This document shows, in pieces, positions 31,287 to 40,769 of a DNA stretch of 64,000 bases. A program made the position numbers and the translations under genes. The notes under the pieces are model-generated. The model saw nothing but the letters and a program-made list of their open reading frames with translations. It made no database searches and was not told where the DNA came from. The stretch comes from Bacteroidales bacterium (GTDB lineage Bacteria; Bacteroidota; Bacteroidia; Bacteroidales; UBA932): positions 1-64,000 of the forward strand of contig JAFZQO010000004.1 of assembly GCA_017620335.1 (NCBI GenBank). Reading direction: 5' to 3'. The stretch's first letter is position 1; every line of letters begins with the position of its first letter.

Positions 31287-32477
31287 TCAATCGAACATGC
31301 CCAGCACCTGCAGGCACATGCGGACGTCGTGATAGGGACACTTCCATTCGCCGGCCTTGTCGGAAACGCGGTCGGGAACGCCTTCGGCGTCGCACTTCCA
31401 CCACCATTCTCCGCCTTCGCGGTCTATGATGTTCCGGGAGATATACTCCCAGGCCCTCACGGCCCGTCCGTAACCCTCGGGCACGGAAAGGTATTTCCAG
31501 GCCCAGAGGTTGCCGATGACCGACTCGGCCTGGACCCACCAGTGGCGGTCGGTGTCCACGGTGCCGTCGGGATGGACCTCGTAGATGAGGCTTCCGTCGG
31601 GCTGCAGACCCTCGAGGCCCGCTGCGTAGAGGCGGCGGGACATGGCGCGCGTCCTTTCGACCGTACCGAAGTCGCGCACCGCCATGGCGCACTCCAGCGC
31701 AAGCCACGATGTCTCAATGTCATGGCCATAGGAGACGCCTCCGTCCACTACCGTCCAGTCGCTGTCGAAATACAGCTCCAGATGGCCCGTGGCGGGGTTC
31801 ATTATCCTGGTTTCCAGCAGCTCCAGAAGGGCCGCCACGCGGTCCCTGAGGATAGGGTCGGGCCAGACCTTGTAAAGGGTGGCATAACCTTCAAGCAGGT
31901 GGAGGTGGGAATTCATGGTCTTGCGGCAGTTGACGTCGTGCTCGCTCAGGCGCATGTCCTCCAGGGGCTCGAAATCGCGTCCCAGGGCCTCCACGTAGCC
32001 GCCGTTCACCGGATCGGCGAAGTGGTGCTCCACGATGTGGTAGATGTTCACGGCTGCCTTGAGCGCGTCGTCGTCTCCGGTGGCGGCATAGAATTCCGCC
32101 AGGGCGTAAATGCCGAAGCCCTGGGCGTAAAGCTGGGCCTTGTCCACCAGCCTCCTGCCCTCGGAGTCCAGCGACCAGTAAACGCCGCCGTACTTGTGGT
32201 CCAGGAAATGCCCGACGAAATAATCCTTGGCATGGACGGCCAGGATCAGGTGCTCCTTGCGGCGGAAACGGCGGTAGAGGGCGGAATAGGTCCAGAGGAT
32301 GCGCGCGTTGAGGACGGCCCCGCGCGGGGCGTCCTCGTGGAGCGCGCCGTCTCCGTCTATCCTGCCGAAGAAGCCCCCCTCGTGGTCCTTCAGTTCCTCC
32401 CAGAAAGGAAGGATGTTATGCTCCAGGACGTCGGTGACGTCCCTCATGAGCGCGTCGCTTGCCGAGAAAGAAACCAT
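31287..32477 (-). CDS. Cellobiose 2-epimerase (N-acylglucosamine 2-epimerase superfamily)
   Basis: This 396-residue (alpha/alpha)6-barrel protein carries the motifs of cellobiose 2-epimerases: GGFFGRIDGDG, APRGAVLNARILWTYSALYR, DHKYGGVYWSLD, KTMNSHLHLLEGYATLYK, GVSYGHDIETSWLALECA, WWVQAESVIGNLWAWK and EWKCPYHDVRMCLQVL. The His residues in NSHLHLL, YGHDIE and CPYHDVRMC supply the general acid/base pair. It converts the reducing-end Glc of beta-1,4-disaccharides to Man, typically between mannobiose phosphorylase and mannanase steps. Its start follows the aspS stop by one base (TAGTATG), an odd partner but clear coupling. It fits the mannan-type genes at 59.5-64 kb. Confidence 0.9.
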   Translation of the reverse strand: MVSFSASDALMRDVTDVLEHNILPFWEELKDHEGGFFGRIDGDGALHEDAPRGAVLNARILWTYSALYRRFRRKEHLILAVHAKDYFVGHFLDHKYGGVYWSLDSEGRRLVDKAQLYAQGFGIYALAEFYAATGDDDALKAAVNIYHIVEHHFADPVNGGYVEALGRDFEPLEDMRLSEHDVNCRKTMNSHLHLLEGYATLYKVWPDPILRDRVAALLELLETRIMNPATGHLELYFDSDWTVVDGGVSYGHDIETSWLALECAMAVRDFGTVERTRAMSRRLYAAGLEGLQPDGSLIYEVHPDGTVDTDRHWWVQAESVIGNLWAWKYLSVPEGYGRAVRAWEYISRNIIDREGGEWWWKCDAEGVPDRVSDKAGEWKCPYHDVRMCLQVLGMFD

Positions 32478-32478
32478 A

Positions 32479-34245
<1,767 letters not shown>

Positions 34246-34272
34246 ATCTGAAGAGTCTTTTGTTCTATCTTA

Positions 34273-34280
34273 CAAATGTA
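34273..34280 (-). promoter_or_regulatory. -7 box before aspS
   Basis: TACATTTG on the minus strand, 27 bp upstream of ATG 34245. Confidence 0.5.
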
Positions 34281-34292
34281 GCAAAATTAAAG

Positions 34293-36191
34293 CTATTTAA
34301 GGCAGACGTAAGTGAAGAATTCTTCAATCTCGCGCTTCTCCTTGAAACGGGCGATGTAGGCCATGTCGCAGAGGTCGTCGGCAAGGGCGGCGGGCACGCG
34401 CTCGGCCATGCAGACGGCGGCGCCGTAGCGGGCCATGATGTCCTGATGGCTGTGCGCGTAGCGGAAGCAGTCGCGGCGGCCGGCATAGGCGCAGAAGTAC
34501 TGCTCGCCCTGCGGCTTTCGGGCTTCGTCGAAGACCACCATGTCCGCCCAGATCTTGAAGACGTCGGTGGAATGCGCAAAGTCCATCATGTCAGGGGTAT
34601 AGCCTCCCGGCGGGCGCATGTTGACCTCCAGGCCGACGTAGTCCCCTTTCTTACCGAGTCCCTCGCGGTCGCGGTCCAGCTGGAAGAACTCCAGGTGCAC
34701 GAAGCGGCTCCTGATGTCGAAGGCCTTCACGGTGCGGCGGCCTATGGCGGCGAGCTTCGCAGGGACGGTCTTGTTGGTCCAGTAGCAGGTTTCCAGGTTG
34801 TCGTGGACTATCTCCATGATGGGCGTGGGGAAGACGGTGTTGTTCTCGAAGACGGGTTCTCCCTTGGAGTTGTAGATGGCGTCGTAGCTGACCAGGAGGC
34901 CGGTGATGAATTCCTCGATGACGAAGGCGCCGTAGTTGTCCCTGTGGGCGAGGAACCAGTCCGCGAGCTCCGCCCCGTCCTGGATCTTGAACGTGCCGGA
35001 GGCGCCCATGCCGCTGTCGGGCTTGGCGATAACCGGGAAGCCGGTCTTCTTTACGAAGGCTTTCACCTTCGCTTCGCCTTCCGACCCTTTGATCTGCCTG
35101 GCGGTGGGTATGCCACCCAGGGCGTAATACTTCTTCATCTCGGACTTGTTGCGGATGGCGGCCACGCGGTCGGTCTTGATGCCGGAGGTGACGTTGAAGT
35201 CGGTGCGGAGGCGGGCGTCCTGCTCAAGCCAGTATTCGTTGTTGGACTCTATCCAGTCGATCTTGCCGTATTTGTGGGCGAACCAGGCAACGGCGCGGTA
35301 CACCTCGCCGTAGTCTTCAAGATTGTTCACCTTGTAGTAGTCGTTCAGTGCGCCGCGGAGCTCGTCGTTAAGCTCGTGCCAGGGCGCGTCCGCTATGCCC
35401 AGCACATTCGCTCCATCGGCCCTGAGATGGGCGCAGAAATGGCTGTAGGTCTGCGGAAAATGAGGGGAAATGAAAATGACGTTCATGAATGTATATGCTT
35501 GGTTTTCAGCGGATATCCGCCGCATCTGCCCGTTGGAAATCTCCCATGCGAGGCCGCGGAGTTCCTCCCGGCCGTCCTTCGATATGATGTATCCCCCGTC
35601 GGGGAAAGTGTAGAACGAGTGTCGCCAGCTGTCGGGGAAGACGAGGTCTTCGAAAAGCCTCTTTCCGTCCACCAGCGCGTGGCTGACCTGGTCGTAGTGA
35701 GGGACGATCTGGCGGGTGGTAAGGCCAAGGCCTTCCAGCCAGCGGGGGGCGGTGCTCTCGCCCGGAAGCTCCGGGTGGGAGTACACGCGCTCCGCGCAGT
35801 TCATCGACCCGGCGCTGCATCCCATGACCAGGCCGTCGAAGCCCTTCAGGAGTTCTTTAAGGCGGATCTCGTGAAGGAAACGGTTCTGCGTCGGGACATG
35901 GCCGCCGCAGAGGACGATCCAGTCCGCGCCGCGGACCAGCGCTTCAGCGCCGTCCGCATTGCGGCGGTCCAGCATCATCACCTCCGCCGGCTCGATGCCG
36001 GACTTGCGGATGCACTCCGTCATCGATTCGAGCACGTAGTCGGTGAAGCCGCGGTCGTCGGGCGCCGCGCTGACGAGCAGCACCCGCGGCCGCTCCGGCA
36101 GCGCCGCCCACACCTCCTCCAGCAGGCCGTTGTCTTCAGTGAAACGGTCCTCCCCGTACCGGGTCGGACTTCCCGTCAAAATAAGCGTCAT
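34293..36191 (-). CDS. Fusion of S51-type peptidase and ATP-grasp ligase
   Basis: This is a 632-residue single frame with two enzymes. Residues 1-235 are a class I glutamine-amidotransferase-like fold of the S51 group (peptidase E, cyanophycinase): the nucleophile Ser126 in VMGCSAGSMN, His165 in VPHYDQVSHALVDG, and CGGHVPTQNRFLHEI. From Met236 (MNVIFISPHFPQTYSHFCAHL) to 632 it is an ATP-grasp enzyme: GIKTDRVAAIRNKSEMKKYYALGGIPTAR, the nucleotide loop PVIAKPDSGMGASGTFKI, EEFITGLLVSYDAIYN, and the metal site YVGLEVNMRPPGGYTPDMM. ATP-grasp ligases make amide or peptide bonds; S51 peptidases break them at acidic residues. A fused maker and breaker suggests turnover of one small peptide or amide (inference). 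Cytoplasmic; no signal. Confidence 0.88.
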   Translation of the reverse strand: MTLILTGSPTRYGEDRFTEDNGLLEEVWAALPERPRVLLVSAAPDDRGFTDYVLESMTECIRKSGIEPAEVMMLDRRNADGAEALVRGADWIVLCGGHVPTQNRFLHEIRLKELLKGFDGLVMGCSAGSMNCAERVYSHPELPGESTAPRWLEGLGLTTRQIVPHYDQVSHALVDGKRLFEDLVFPDSWRHSFYTFPDGGYIISKDGREELRGLAWEISNGQMRRISAENQAYTFMNVIFISPHFPQTYSHFCAHLRADGANVLGIADAPWHELNDELRGALNDYYKVNNLEDYGEVYRAVAWFAHKYGKIDWIESNNEYWLEQDARLRTDFNVTSGIKTDRVAAIRNKSEMKKYYALGGIPTARQIKGSEGEAKVKAFVKKTGFPVIAKPDSGMGASGTFKIQDGAELADWFLAHRDNYGAFVIEEFITGLLVSYDAIYNSKGEPVFENNTVFPTPIMEIVHDNLETCYWTNKTVPAKLAAIGRRTVKAFDIRSRFVHLEFFQLDRDREGLGKKGDYVGLEVNMRPPGGYTPDMMDFAHSTDVFKIWADMVVFDEARKPQGEQYFCAYAGRRDCFRYAHSHQDIMARYGAAVCMAERVPAALADDLCDMAYIARFKEKREIEEFFTYVCLK

Positions 36192-36419
36192 CAGAATTCT
36201 ATCTACGCGATTGCAAAGATAACATCTTTTTTCCTCATTGCCCCGACATACCCCAGGATATCAACTTTTCGCCCTTTCGAACCGCACTCCCCCCCCCAAA
36301 GTGTAATTGAGGGTCCAATACGTGGACCCTCAACAGCATTTCAGGGCGTTTTTGTCGTCGAGGGTCCATCGCGTGGACCCTCAACGACACCCGAAGTTCT
36401 TTAATTGATATTATAGCGA
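36192..36419. other. Gap between the S51/ATP-grasp gene and the RAYT gene
   Basis: It holds a C-rich run (about 36287-36297), palindromic element D, left copy (36294-36392), and an AT-rich stretch up to the RAYT stop. No gene is seen. Confidence 0.6.
36294..36392. repeat. Palindromic element D, left copy (RAYT-flanking direct repeat)
   Basis: It begins CCCCAAAGTGT. Arm 1: TTGAGGGTCCA (36307-36317) / TGGACCCTCAA (36323-36333). The spacer has CAGCATTTCAGGGCG followed by TTTTTG. Arm 2: 15 of 16 pairs around GAGGGTCCA (36360-36368) / TGGACCCTC (36374-36382), extending to TGTCG/CGACA. A near-identical copy in the same orientation lies on the other side of the RAYT gene. Confidence 0.85.
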
Positions 36420-37280
36420 TTAATAGCTGTCCAAGAGTCTTGCTGCTTCAGCATAAGGGATGCCTGTTACGCGGGAGAGCTGGTTAAGGTCCGCGCTGAA
36501 ACGGCGGCGGAGCTGACGCAGCAGTTCTGCCTTTTGTTCCGCGTTCAGATCACTTATTCCGTTGGCCCTGAACAGGGAATGGCATAAATCCTCACAGGCG
36601 GATAAGATGTTCTGGTCCCGGAAAGAGGGCATGGCTTCACCTTCAAGCCTGAGACGCGCTTTGGAAGAGGTCCTCAGGAAATAGGCAAGCCTCTTGGGGG
36701 TCCGGAACAAAGTCTCGACCCCTTTCACCGGGACATAGGATTCCGGAAGGATATATCCCCCGGGAGAAACGATGTATTCAGAGGGCAATTTGACGTTGCT
36801 CCTGAGCAAACGGGTCTGAGCTCTCCCGGACAGTTCTCCCAGCCGTTGTCCGGGAGAAGGTGTGGCATTGAACAATACGTTCCCTGTCCCCCAGAGATAA
36901 CCGGAAGGCTCCAGACATATATTGGCAGCCACGCTGTTCATCATAACATATGCGACGGCTCTCTCAAGGGATTCATTCTCCTGACTTACATCCCTGACAT
37001 CAACTCCGTTGCGTCTTAAGAGCTCGCAGACTCCATACTTTTTCTGATAATACGCAGCGTACAGGCGCTTGAACTTGTTGACAAACTGTTCCGCGCGCCC
37101 GCTGCTGCAACAGACAACGAAGTGAACATGGTTTGACATCAAAATGAAAGAAAGGACGATGATTCCTGTGAGGAATGCCGCTATCGCCACATAATTCATT
37201 GCCACCCGGTAATCTTCCTCGTCCCTGAACCACAGGCGGTCCTCCAAATGGTCTGTTGATACCAAATAAAAGCGTTTCAT
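36420..37280 (-). CDS. REP-associated tyrosine transposase (RAYT, Y1_Tnp family)
   Basis: This 286-residue HUH-type single-strand transposase has the domestic RAYT layout. MKRFYLVSTDHLEDRLWFRDEEDYRVAMNYV precedes the metal motif MSNHVHFVV (His51, His53), then the helix NKFKRLYAAYYQKKYG with candidate catalytic Tyr residues (74, 77, 78). The C-terminal extension (about 215-286, LSACEDLCHSLFRANGISDLNAEQKAELLRQLRR) looks like a helical DNA-binding tail. RAYTs cut and join at REP palindromes. Here the gene lies between two direct copies of a palindromic element of about 97 bp, which supports the assignment. It appears intact, with no stop or frameshift. Confidence 0.9.
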   Translation of the reverse strand: MKRFYLVSTDHLEDRLWFRDEEDYRVAMNYVAIAAFLTGIIVLSFILMSNHVHFVVCCSSGRAEQFVNKFKRLYAAYYQKKYGVCELLRRNGVDVRDVSQENESLERAVAYVMMNSVAANICLEPSGYLWGTGNVLFNATPSPGQRLGELSGRAQTRLLRSNVKLPSEYIVSPGGYILPESYVPVKGVETLFRTPKRLAYFLRTSSKARLRLEGEAMPSFRDQNILSACEDLCHSLFRANGISDLNAEQKAELLRQLRRRFSADLNQLSRVTGIPYAEAARLLDSY

Positions 37281-37393
37281 AGCAAAGTGTGTTTAACGGC
37301 GGATAATAAGAATTGTTTTCTTCACATCAAACGAACATAAAAAAACATACAGGCGATTTGTATCTTTTTTTCATATATCCTGATTATTTTTTC

Positions 37394-37492
37394 CCCAAAG
37401 TGTCGTCGAGGGTACAAACGCTGGACCCTCAACAGCATTTCGGGCCATTTTTGTCGTTGAGGGTCCATCGCGTGGACCCTCAACGACACCCT
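37394..37492. repeat. Palindromic element D, right copy (RAYT-flanking direct repeat)
   Basis: Same orientation and layout as 36294-36392. Arm 1 is GAGGGTAC-AAACGC-TGGACCCTC (imperfect); the spacer is CAGCATTTCGGGCCATTTTTG. Arm 2 is a perfect 16-bp stem, TGTCGTTGAGGGTCCA (37452-37467) / TGGACCCTCAACGACA (37473-37488), with the loop TCGCG. Confidence 0.85.
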
Positions 37493-37538
37493 GGGGATTC
37501 TGCGAAAGAATACGTCGTCCCAGCCGGGGTCAACGACG

Positions 37539-37584
37539 GAAAAAAAAAGGAAAAGTGCCGTATGGGTGAACCATCGGCACTTTT
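37539..37584 (-). terminator. Rho-independent terminator of fusA2
   Basis: On the minus strand a stem AAAAGTGCCG (37584-37575) / CGGCACTTTT (37560-37551), extended by an inner ATGG/CCAT pairing, is followed by CC and a run of nine T (complement of 37540-37548). It lies about 50 bp beyond the fusA2 stop. Confidence 0.85.
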
Positions 37585-37632
37585 CTATAGGACCTGGAAG
37601 GGATTGGAACCTTCCGGTAAGGTCGGGAAGGA

Positions 37633-39741
37633 TTAGTCTTCCTCCTCCTGGGCGGCGTAGTCGGCGAGGAGCTTGTTCTGGACGTCTCCCGGGACCGGCT
37701 GGTAGTCGGCGAACTCCATAGTGAAGGTGGCGGAGCCGGAGGTGATGGAGCTCAGGGTGGTCGAGTAGCGGTAAAGCTCTGCGAGAGGCACGCGGGCCTT
37801 GAGGATGGCGAAGCCCTTGTCGGAACCCATGTCGCCGAGGATGCCGCGGCGGTTCTGGAGGTCGGACATACAGGCGCCCTGATACTCGGCCGGAGTCATG
37901 ACCTCGACGTTGTAGATGGGCTCGAGGATCTTCGGACCGGCGTTGCGGAAAGCCTCGCGGAAGGCGTTGCGGCCGGCGATGATGAAGGCGATCTCCTTGG
38001 AGTCGACCGGGTGCATCTTGCCGTCATAGACGAAGACGCGGATGTCACGGGCATAGGAACCGGTCAGAGGTCCCTCGACCATGCGCTCCTTGATACCCTT
38101 GAGGATGGCGGGCATGAAGCTGAGGTCGATGGCGCCGCCGACGACGCAGTTGTAGAACTCGAGCTTGCCGCCCCACTCCATCTCGGAGATGTCCTGGGTC
38201 TTGATGTTCAGCTGGGTCTCCTTGCCGTTGATCATGAACTTGGTGTTCAGATCGCCCTCGGCGGGGCAGACGAGGAGGTGGACCTCACCGAACTGGCCGG
38301 CGCCGCCGGACTGCTTCTTGTGACGGTACTGGGCGCAGGCGACCTTGGTGATGGTCTCGCGGTAAGGCACCTTCGGGGCGAAGAGCTCGACGTCGAGGCC
38401 GAACTCGTTGTTCAGTCTCCACTTGACGACGTTGATGTGCTGCTCGCCGTTGCCGCTGAGGATGGTCTGGCGGAGCTCCTTGGAGTACTCCACGATGACA
38501 GTGGGATCCTGGGAGGCGATCTTCTTGAGGGCGTCGCCGAGCTTCTGCTCGTCCTGCTGGACCTTGGCCTTGATGGCGCAGCGGTACTTCGGGGCGGGAT
38601 ATGCGATCTTGCCGTAGTCGAGACCGGCGCCGATGGCGCAGAGGGAGGTGCCGGCCTTGCCGTTCTTGAGCTTCACGACGCAGCCGAAGTCACCGGCGTG
38701 CAGGCAGCTGACGGACTCCTTCTTGAGACCTGCGACGGCGTAAAGGGCGGAGAAACGCTCCTTGGCGCCGGTGTTGGGCTCCTCGAAGTCGACACCGGTG
38801 GTGACGATGCCGCTCATGACCTTGAAGAAGGAAACCTCTCCGAGGTGCTGCTCGACGTCGTTCTTGTAGATGAACAGGGAGGCGGGATCGCTCTCGTTGC
38901 CAGTGGGCACGATGCCGAGGTGGGTGATGAACTCAAGGAGGCGGCGGACGCCGACGTCCTTCTTGGCGGAAAGGCAGAACACGGGATAGGCCTCACCGGC
39001 GGCATATCCGGTGGAGAGGCCCTGGATAATCTCCTCCTCGGTGAGGTCGCCCTCGTCGAAGAACTTCATCATGAGCTCCTCATCGTACTCGGCGGCCTTC
39101 TCGACGAGCTCGGCGTGCATGGCCTCGGCCTGGTCGGCGTACTCGGCCGGGATATCGGAGACGGTGCACTTGCCGTTCTGGTCCGTGAACTTGTAGTATT
39201 TCATCGTGAGGACATCCACGAAAGAGTCGAAAGCGGTGCCGGGGTTGACCGGGAACTGGATGTAGACGGGCTTGCCGCCGAACGCCTCCTTGAGGGAGTT
39301 CTGCAGGTTGTCCCAGTCGGCCTTCTCGCTATCGAGCTGGTTGATCGCCAGGACGAGCGGGAGCTTGGCATTGCCGGCGTGGCGGGCGAAGATCTCGGTG
39401 CCGACCTCGACGCCCTGCTGGGCGTTGACGAGGAGGACGCCGTTCTCGCAGACCTTGAAGGCCGCGAAAGCGCCGCCGCAGAAGTCGTCGGCGCCGGGGG
39501 CGTCGATGACGTTGATCTTCTTGCCTTCGAATTCGGCATAGAGCGGAGCGCCGTAAACGGAACGCTGGCTCAGCTTCTCGATCTCAGTGTAGTCGGAGAC
39601 TGTGTTCTTATCCTCAACCGTGCCCCTTCTGTCGATGACCTTGCCCTCGAAAAGGATGGCCTCGGAAAGTGAGGTCTTGCCGGACTTGGTGGAGCCGAGA
39701 AGGACCACGTTGCGGATGTCTTTGGTGGAATACTCTTTCAT
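37633..39741 (-). CDS. fusA2: Elongation factor G2-type translation factor
   Basis: This is 702 residues with all EF-G domains (G, II, III, IV, V) but an altered G domain. G1 is GSTKSGKTS (16-24). Switch I lacks the usual RGITI (here QRSVYGAP, 59-66). Switch II is DAPGADDF (80-87) instead of DTPGHVDF, so the catalytic His is Ala. G4 is NQLD (134-137) instead of NKxD. Domain IV (VPYRETITKVACAQYRHKKQSGGAGQFGEVHLLV) and domain V (EPIYNVEVMTPAEYQGACMSDLQNRRG) are normal. This matches the EF-G2 of Bacteroides thetaiotaomicron, described as a paralogue without ribosome-stimulated GTPase that supports slow, energy-sparing translation in the gut. It has its own promoter and terminator. Confidence 0.93.
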   Translation of the reverse strand: MKEYSTKDIRNVVLLGSTKSGKTSLSEAILFEGKVIDRRGTVEDKNTVSDYTEIEKLSQRSVYGAPLYAEFEGKKINVIDAPGADDFCGGAFAAFKVCENGVLLVNAQQGVEVGTEIFARHAGNAKLPLVLAINQLDSEKADWDNLQNSLKEAFGGKPVYIQFPVNPGTAFDSFVDVLTMKYYKFTDQNGKCTVSDIPAEYADQAEAMHAELVEKAAEYDEELMMKFFDEGDLTEEEIIQGLSTGYAAGEAYPVFCLSAKKDVGVRRLLEFITHLGIVPTGNESDPASLFIYKNDVEQHLGEVSFFKVMSGIVTTGVDFEEPNTGAKERFSALYAVAGLKKESVSCLHAGDFGCVVKLKNGKAGTSLCAIGAGLDYGKIAYPAPKYRCAIKAKVQQDEQKLGDALKKIASQDPTVIVEYSKELRQTILSGNGEQHINVVKWRLNNEFGLDVELFAPKVPYRETITKVACAQYRHKKQSGGAGQFGEVHLLVCPAEGDLNTKFMINGKETQLNIKTQDISEMEWGGKLEFYNCVVGGAIDLSFMPAILKGIKERMVEGPLTGSYARDIRVFVYDGKMHPVDSKEIAFIIAGRNAFREAFRNAGPKILEPIYNVEVMTPAEYQGACMSDLQNRRGILGDMGSDKGFAILKARVPLAELYRYSTTLSSITSGSATFTMEFADYQPVPGDVQNKLLADYAAQEEED

Positions 39742-39798
39742 TTTTCAGTTATTATATTGTTATATCTTCTAAAAATCGCGGCTAAATGGTGAAGTTTG

Positions 39799-39829
39799 CA
39801 AAGTTAGATATTTTTAGGAGCATAACCAA
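39799..39829 (-). promoter_or_regulatory. Promoter of fusA2
   Basis: A -33 TTG (39827-39829) and a perfect -7 TAACTTTG (39799-39806) are spaced by 20 bp. The AT-rich leader to ATG 39741 is about 50 nt. The -33 region overlaps the gap after the small gene at 39840. Confidence 0.65.
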
Positions 39830-39839
39830 TAAAAATATG

Positions 39840-40088
39840 TCAAACCTCTTGAAAAAAGCATTTTAGGCCATATTTCCGTTCCAATCGCTCCGGAAGGGCG
39901 GCGCGCAGCTCTGCGAAGAGCGAGGCCCCGTCCAGGCCGAGTTCGCGCTCGAGCAGCGCGTCCATCTCCGGGCGCCGGACACCGAGCAGGCGGCAAACGC
40001 GGCCGAAATCATACATGGGATCCAGATAGATCCTCTCCTCGTTCACAAGCTTCTCGAGCAAGGCATAGTTCTCGTCCAGTGTTCTCAT
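39840..40088 (-). CDS. Small protein with a half-AraC-like helix-turn-helix
   Basis: This 82-residue protein starts MRTLDENYALLEKLVNEERIYLD. The pattern LDPMYDFGRVCRLLGVRRPEMDALLERELGLDGASLFAELR resembles one of the two helix-turn-helix units of AraC proteins (x-LA-x-x-LG-x-s-x-x-x-L-x-x-x-LG), without the second unit or an effector domain. The C-terminus (AALPERLERKYGLKCFFQEV) is short and amphipathic. Similar lone-HTH proteins are common in Bacteroidales and unstudied. The open frame continues upstream, but that part is AT-rich intergenic DNA without a good start. It is divergent from the XRE regulator at 40310. Confidence 0.7.
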   Translation of the reverse strand: MRTLDENYALLEKLVNEERIYLDPMYDFGRVCRLLGVRRPEMDALLERELGLDGASLFAELRAALPERLERKYGLKCFFQEV

Positions 40089-40213
40089 TCCATTGTCATT
40101 TTGCACTGCAATTATGGTCTTTTCGTCCGTAAATGACCTGCCCGAACCGTTATTGTAAGGGGGTATAATGGAAAAATATATGTTTTTGTCGAAAAAAGTG
40201 TCTTTTTTGAGGA

Positions 40214-40238
40214 CAAAGACAAGCGATTGATGTCTTTG
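40214..40238. promoter_or_regulatory. Possible operator between two DNA-binding protein genes
   Basis: The inverted repeat CAAAGAC (40214-40220) / GTCTTTG (40232-40238) has an 11-bp centre. It sits in the 221-bp gap between the half-AraC gene (-) and the XRE gene (+). Each half also resembles a -7 box (TGTCTTTG), so it may instead be a pair of weak promoters. Confidence 0.3.
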
Positions 40239-40276
40239 CACATAATAATGTGTCCGCAAAAAGGTCAGCACTTCGA

Positions 40277-40284
40277 TAACTTTG
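40277..40284 (+). promoter_or_regulatory. -7 box before the XRE regulator
   Basis: TAACTTTG on the plus strand, 25 bp upstream of ATG 40310. A perfect match; no -33 box at the normal distance, which could mean an activator is needed. Confidence 0.5.
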
Positions 40285-40309
40285 CTCCGTAACCGCCAAC
40301 CACCCAGCA

Positions 40310-40735
40310 ATGGATAACGAGTCCGTCAAAAAGAACATCATGAACCTCCGTCTCGAGCGCAGCCTGACCCAGCGTCAGATGGCCGAAGAGCTCGGGATGG
40401 CCAGGAACACCTATCGCAGCATCGAGAAAGGCAAGACCCAGATGATAAGCGAGACCGTGATGAAGGTTGCGGAATGGGCCGGTGTCACTCCCGAGGAGAT
40501 CGTCCTCGGATACCTGCCTTCGGAGTCCGGCAGCATCCAGCTCAAGGAGGCGCGCGAGCGGTTCAACAAGCGGGTGAACGAAATCACCGAAGAGTACGAA
40601 ACGCGGATTGCCGGCCTCATGAAGGAGATCCGGATGCTCAATGACCTCCTGAAAGAGAAGGACGACAATATCCGCAATCTCAAGTCCATCGTCGCTTTGA
40701 TCGAAAAAGGGCAGGAACAAAGGAAAAATGATTAA
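40310..40735 (+). CDS. XRE-family helix-turn-helix regulator with coiled coil
   Basis: This is 141 residues. The N-terminal XRE domain (about 5-65) has NIMNLRLERSLTQRQMAEELGMARNTYRSIEKGKTQMI, the typical five-helix pattern. A long charged helix follows (about 78-138, EARERFNKRVNEITEEYETRIAGLMKEIRMLNDLLKEKDDNIRNLKSIV) with heptad spacing, so it probably dimerises as a coiled coil. No ligand domain is seen. Targets are unknown; the gap upstream, shared with the half-AraC gene, is the first place to look. The promoter of rnhB overlaps its stop codon. Confidence 0.88.
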   Translation: MDNESVKKNIMNLRLERSLTQRQMAEELGMARNTYRSIEKGKTQMISETVMKVAEWAGVTPEEIVLGYLPSESGSIQLKEARERFNKRVNEITEEYETRIAGLMKEIRMLNDLLKEKDDNIRNLKSIVALIEKGQEQRKND

Positions 40736-40740
40736 ATTTG
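40733..40740 (+). promoter_or_regulatory. -7 box before the rnhB operon
   Basis: TAAATTTG on the plus strand overlaps the stop codon of the XRE gene (TAA, 40733-40735) and lies 29 bp before ATG 40770. Confidence 0.5.
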
Positions 40741-40769
40741 TGGCATGACGCGTAAAAACGCATTTCGGA

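Larger units (their letters stand above)
37281..37632. other. Gap upstream of the RAYT gene and downstream of fusA2
   Basis: This 352-bp gap contains an AT-rich part (37281-37390) that may hold the RAYT promoter (no exact -7 box), the right copy of element D (37394-37492) and the fusA2 terminator (37539-37584). A weak second hairpin, GGAAGG/CCTTCC, lies at about 37597-37616. No gene is seen. Confidence 0.6.

Noticed and set aside
37588..37622. A tRNA-like GGTTGGAACC... pattern after fusA2
   Set aside because: No acceptor stem, anticodon arm or T-loop can be built; it is a simple weak hairpin.
40089..40310. The 74-codon upstream extension of the half-AraC protein
   Set aside because: It covers the AT-rich divergent promoter region, and its codon use and composition are unlike the rest.
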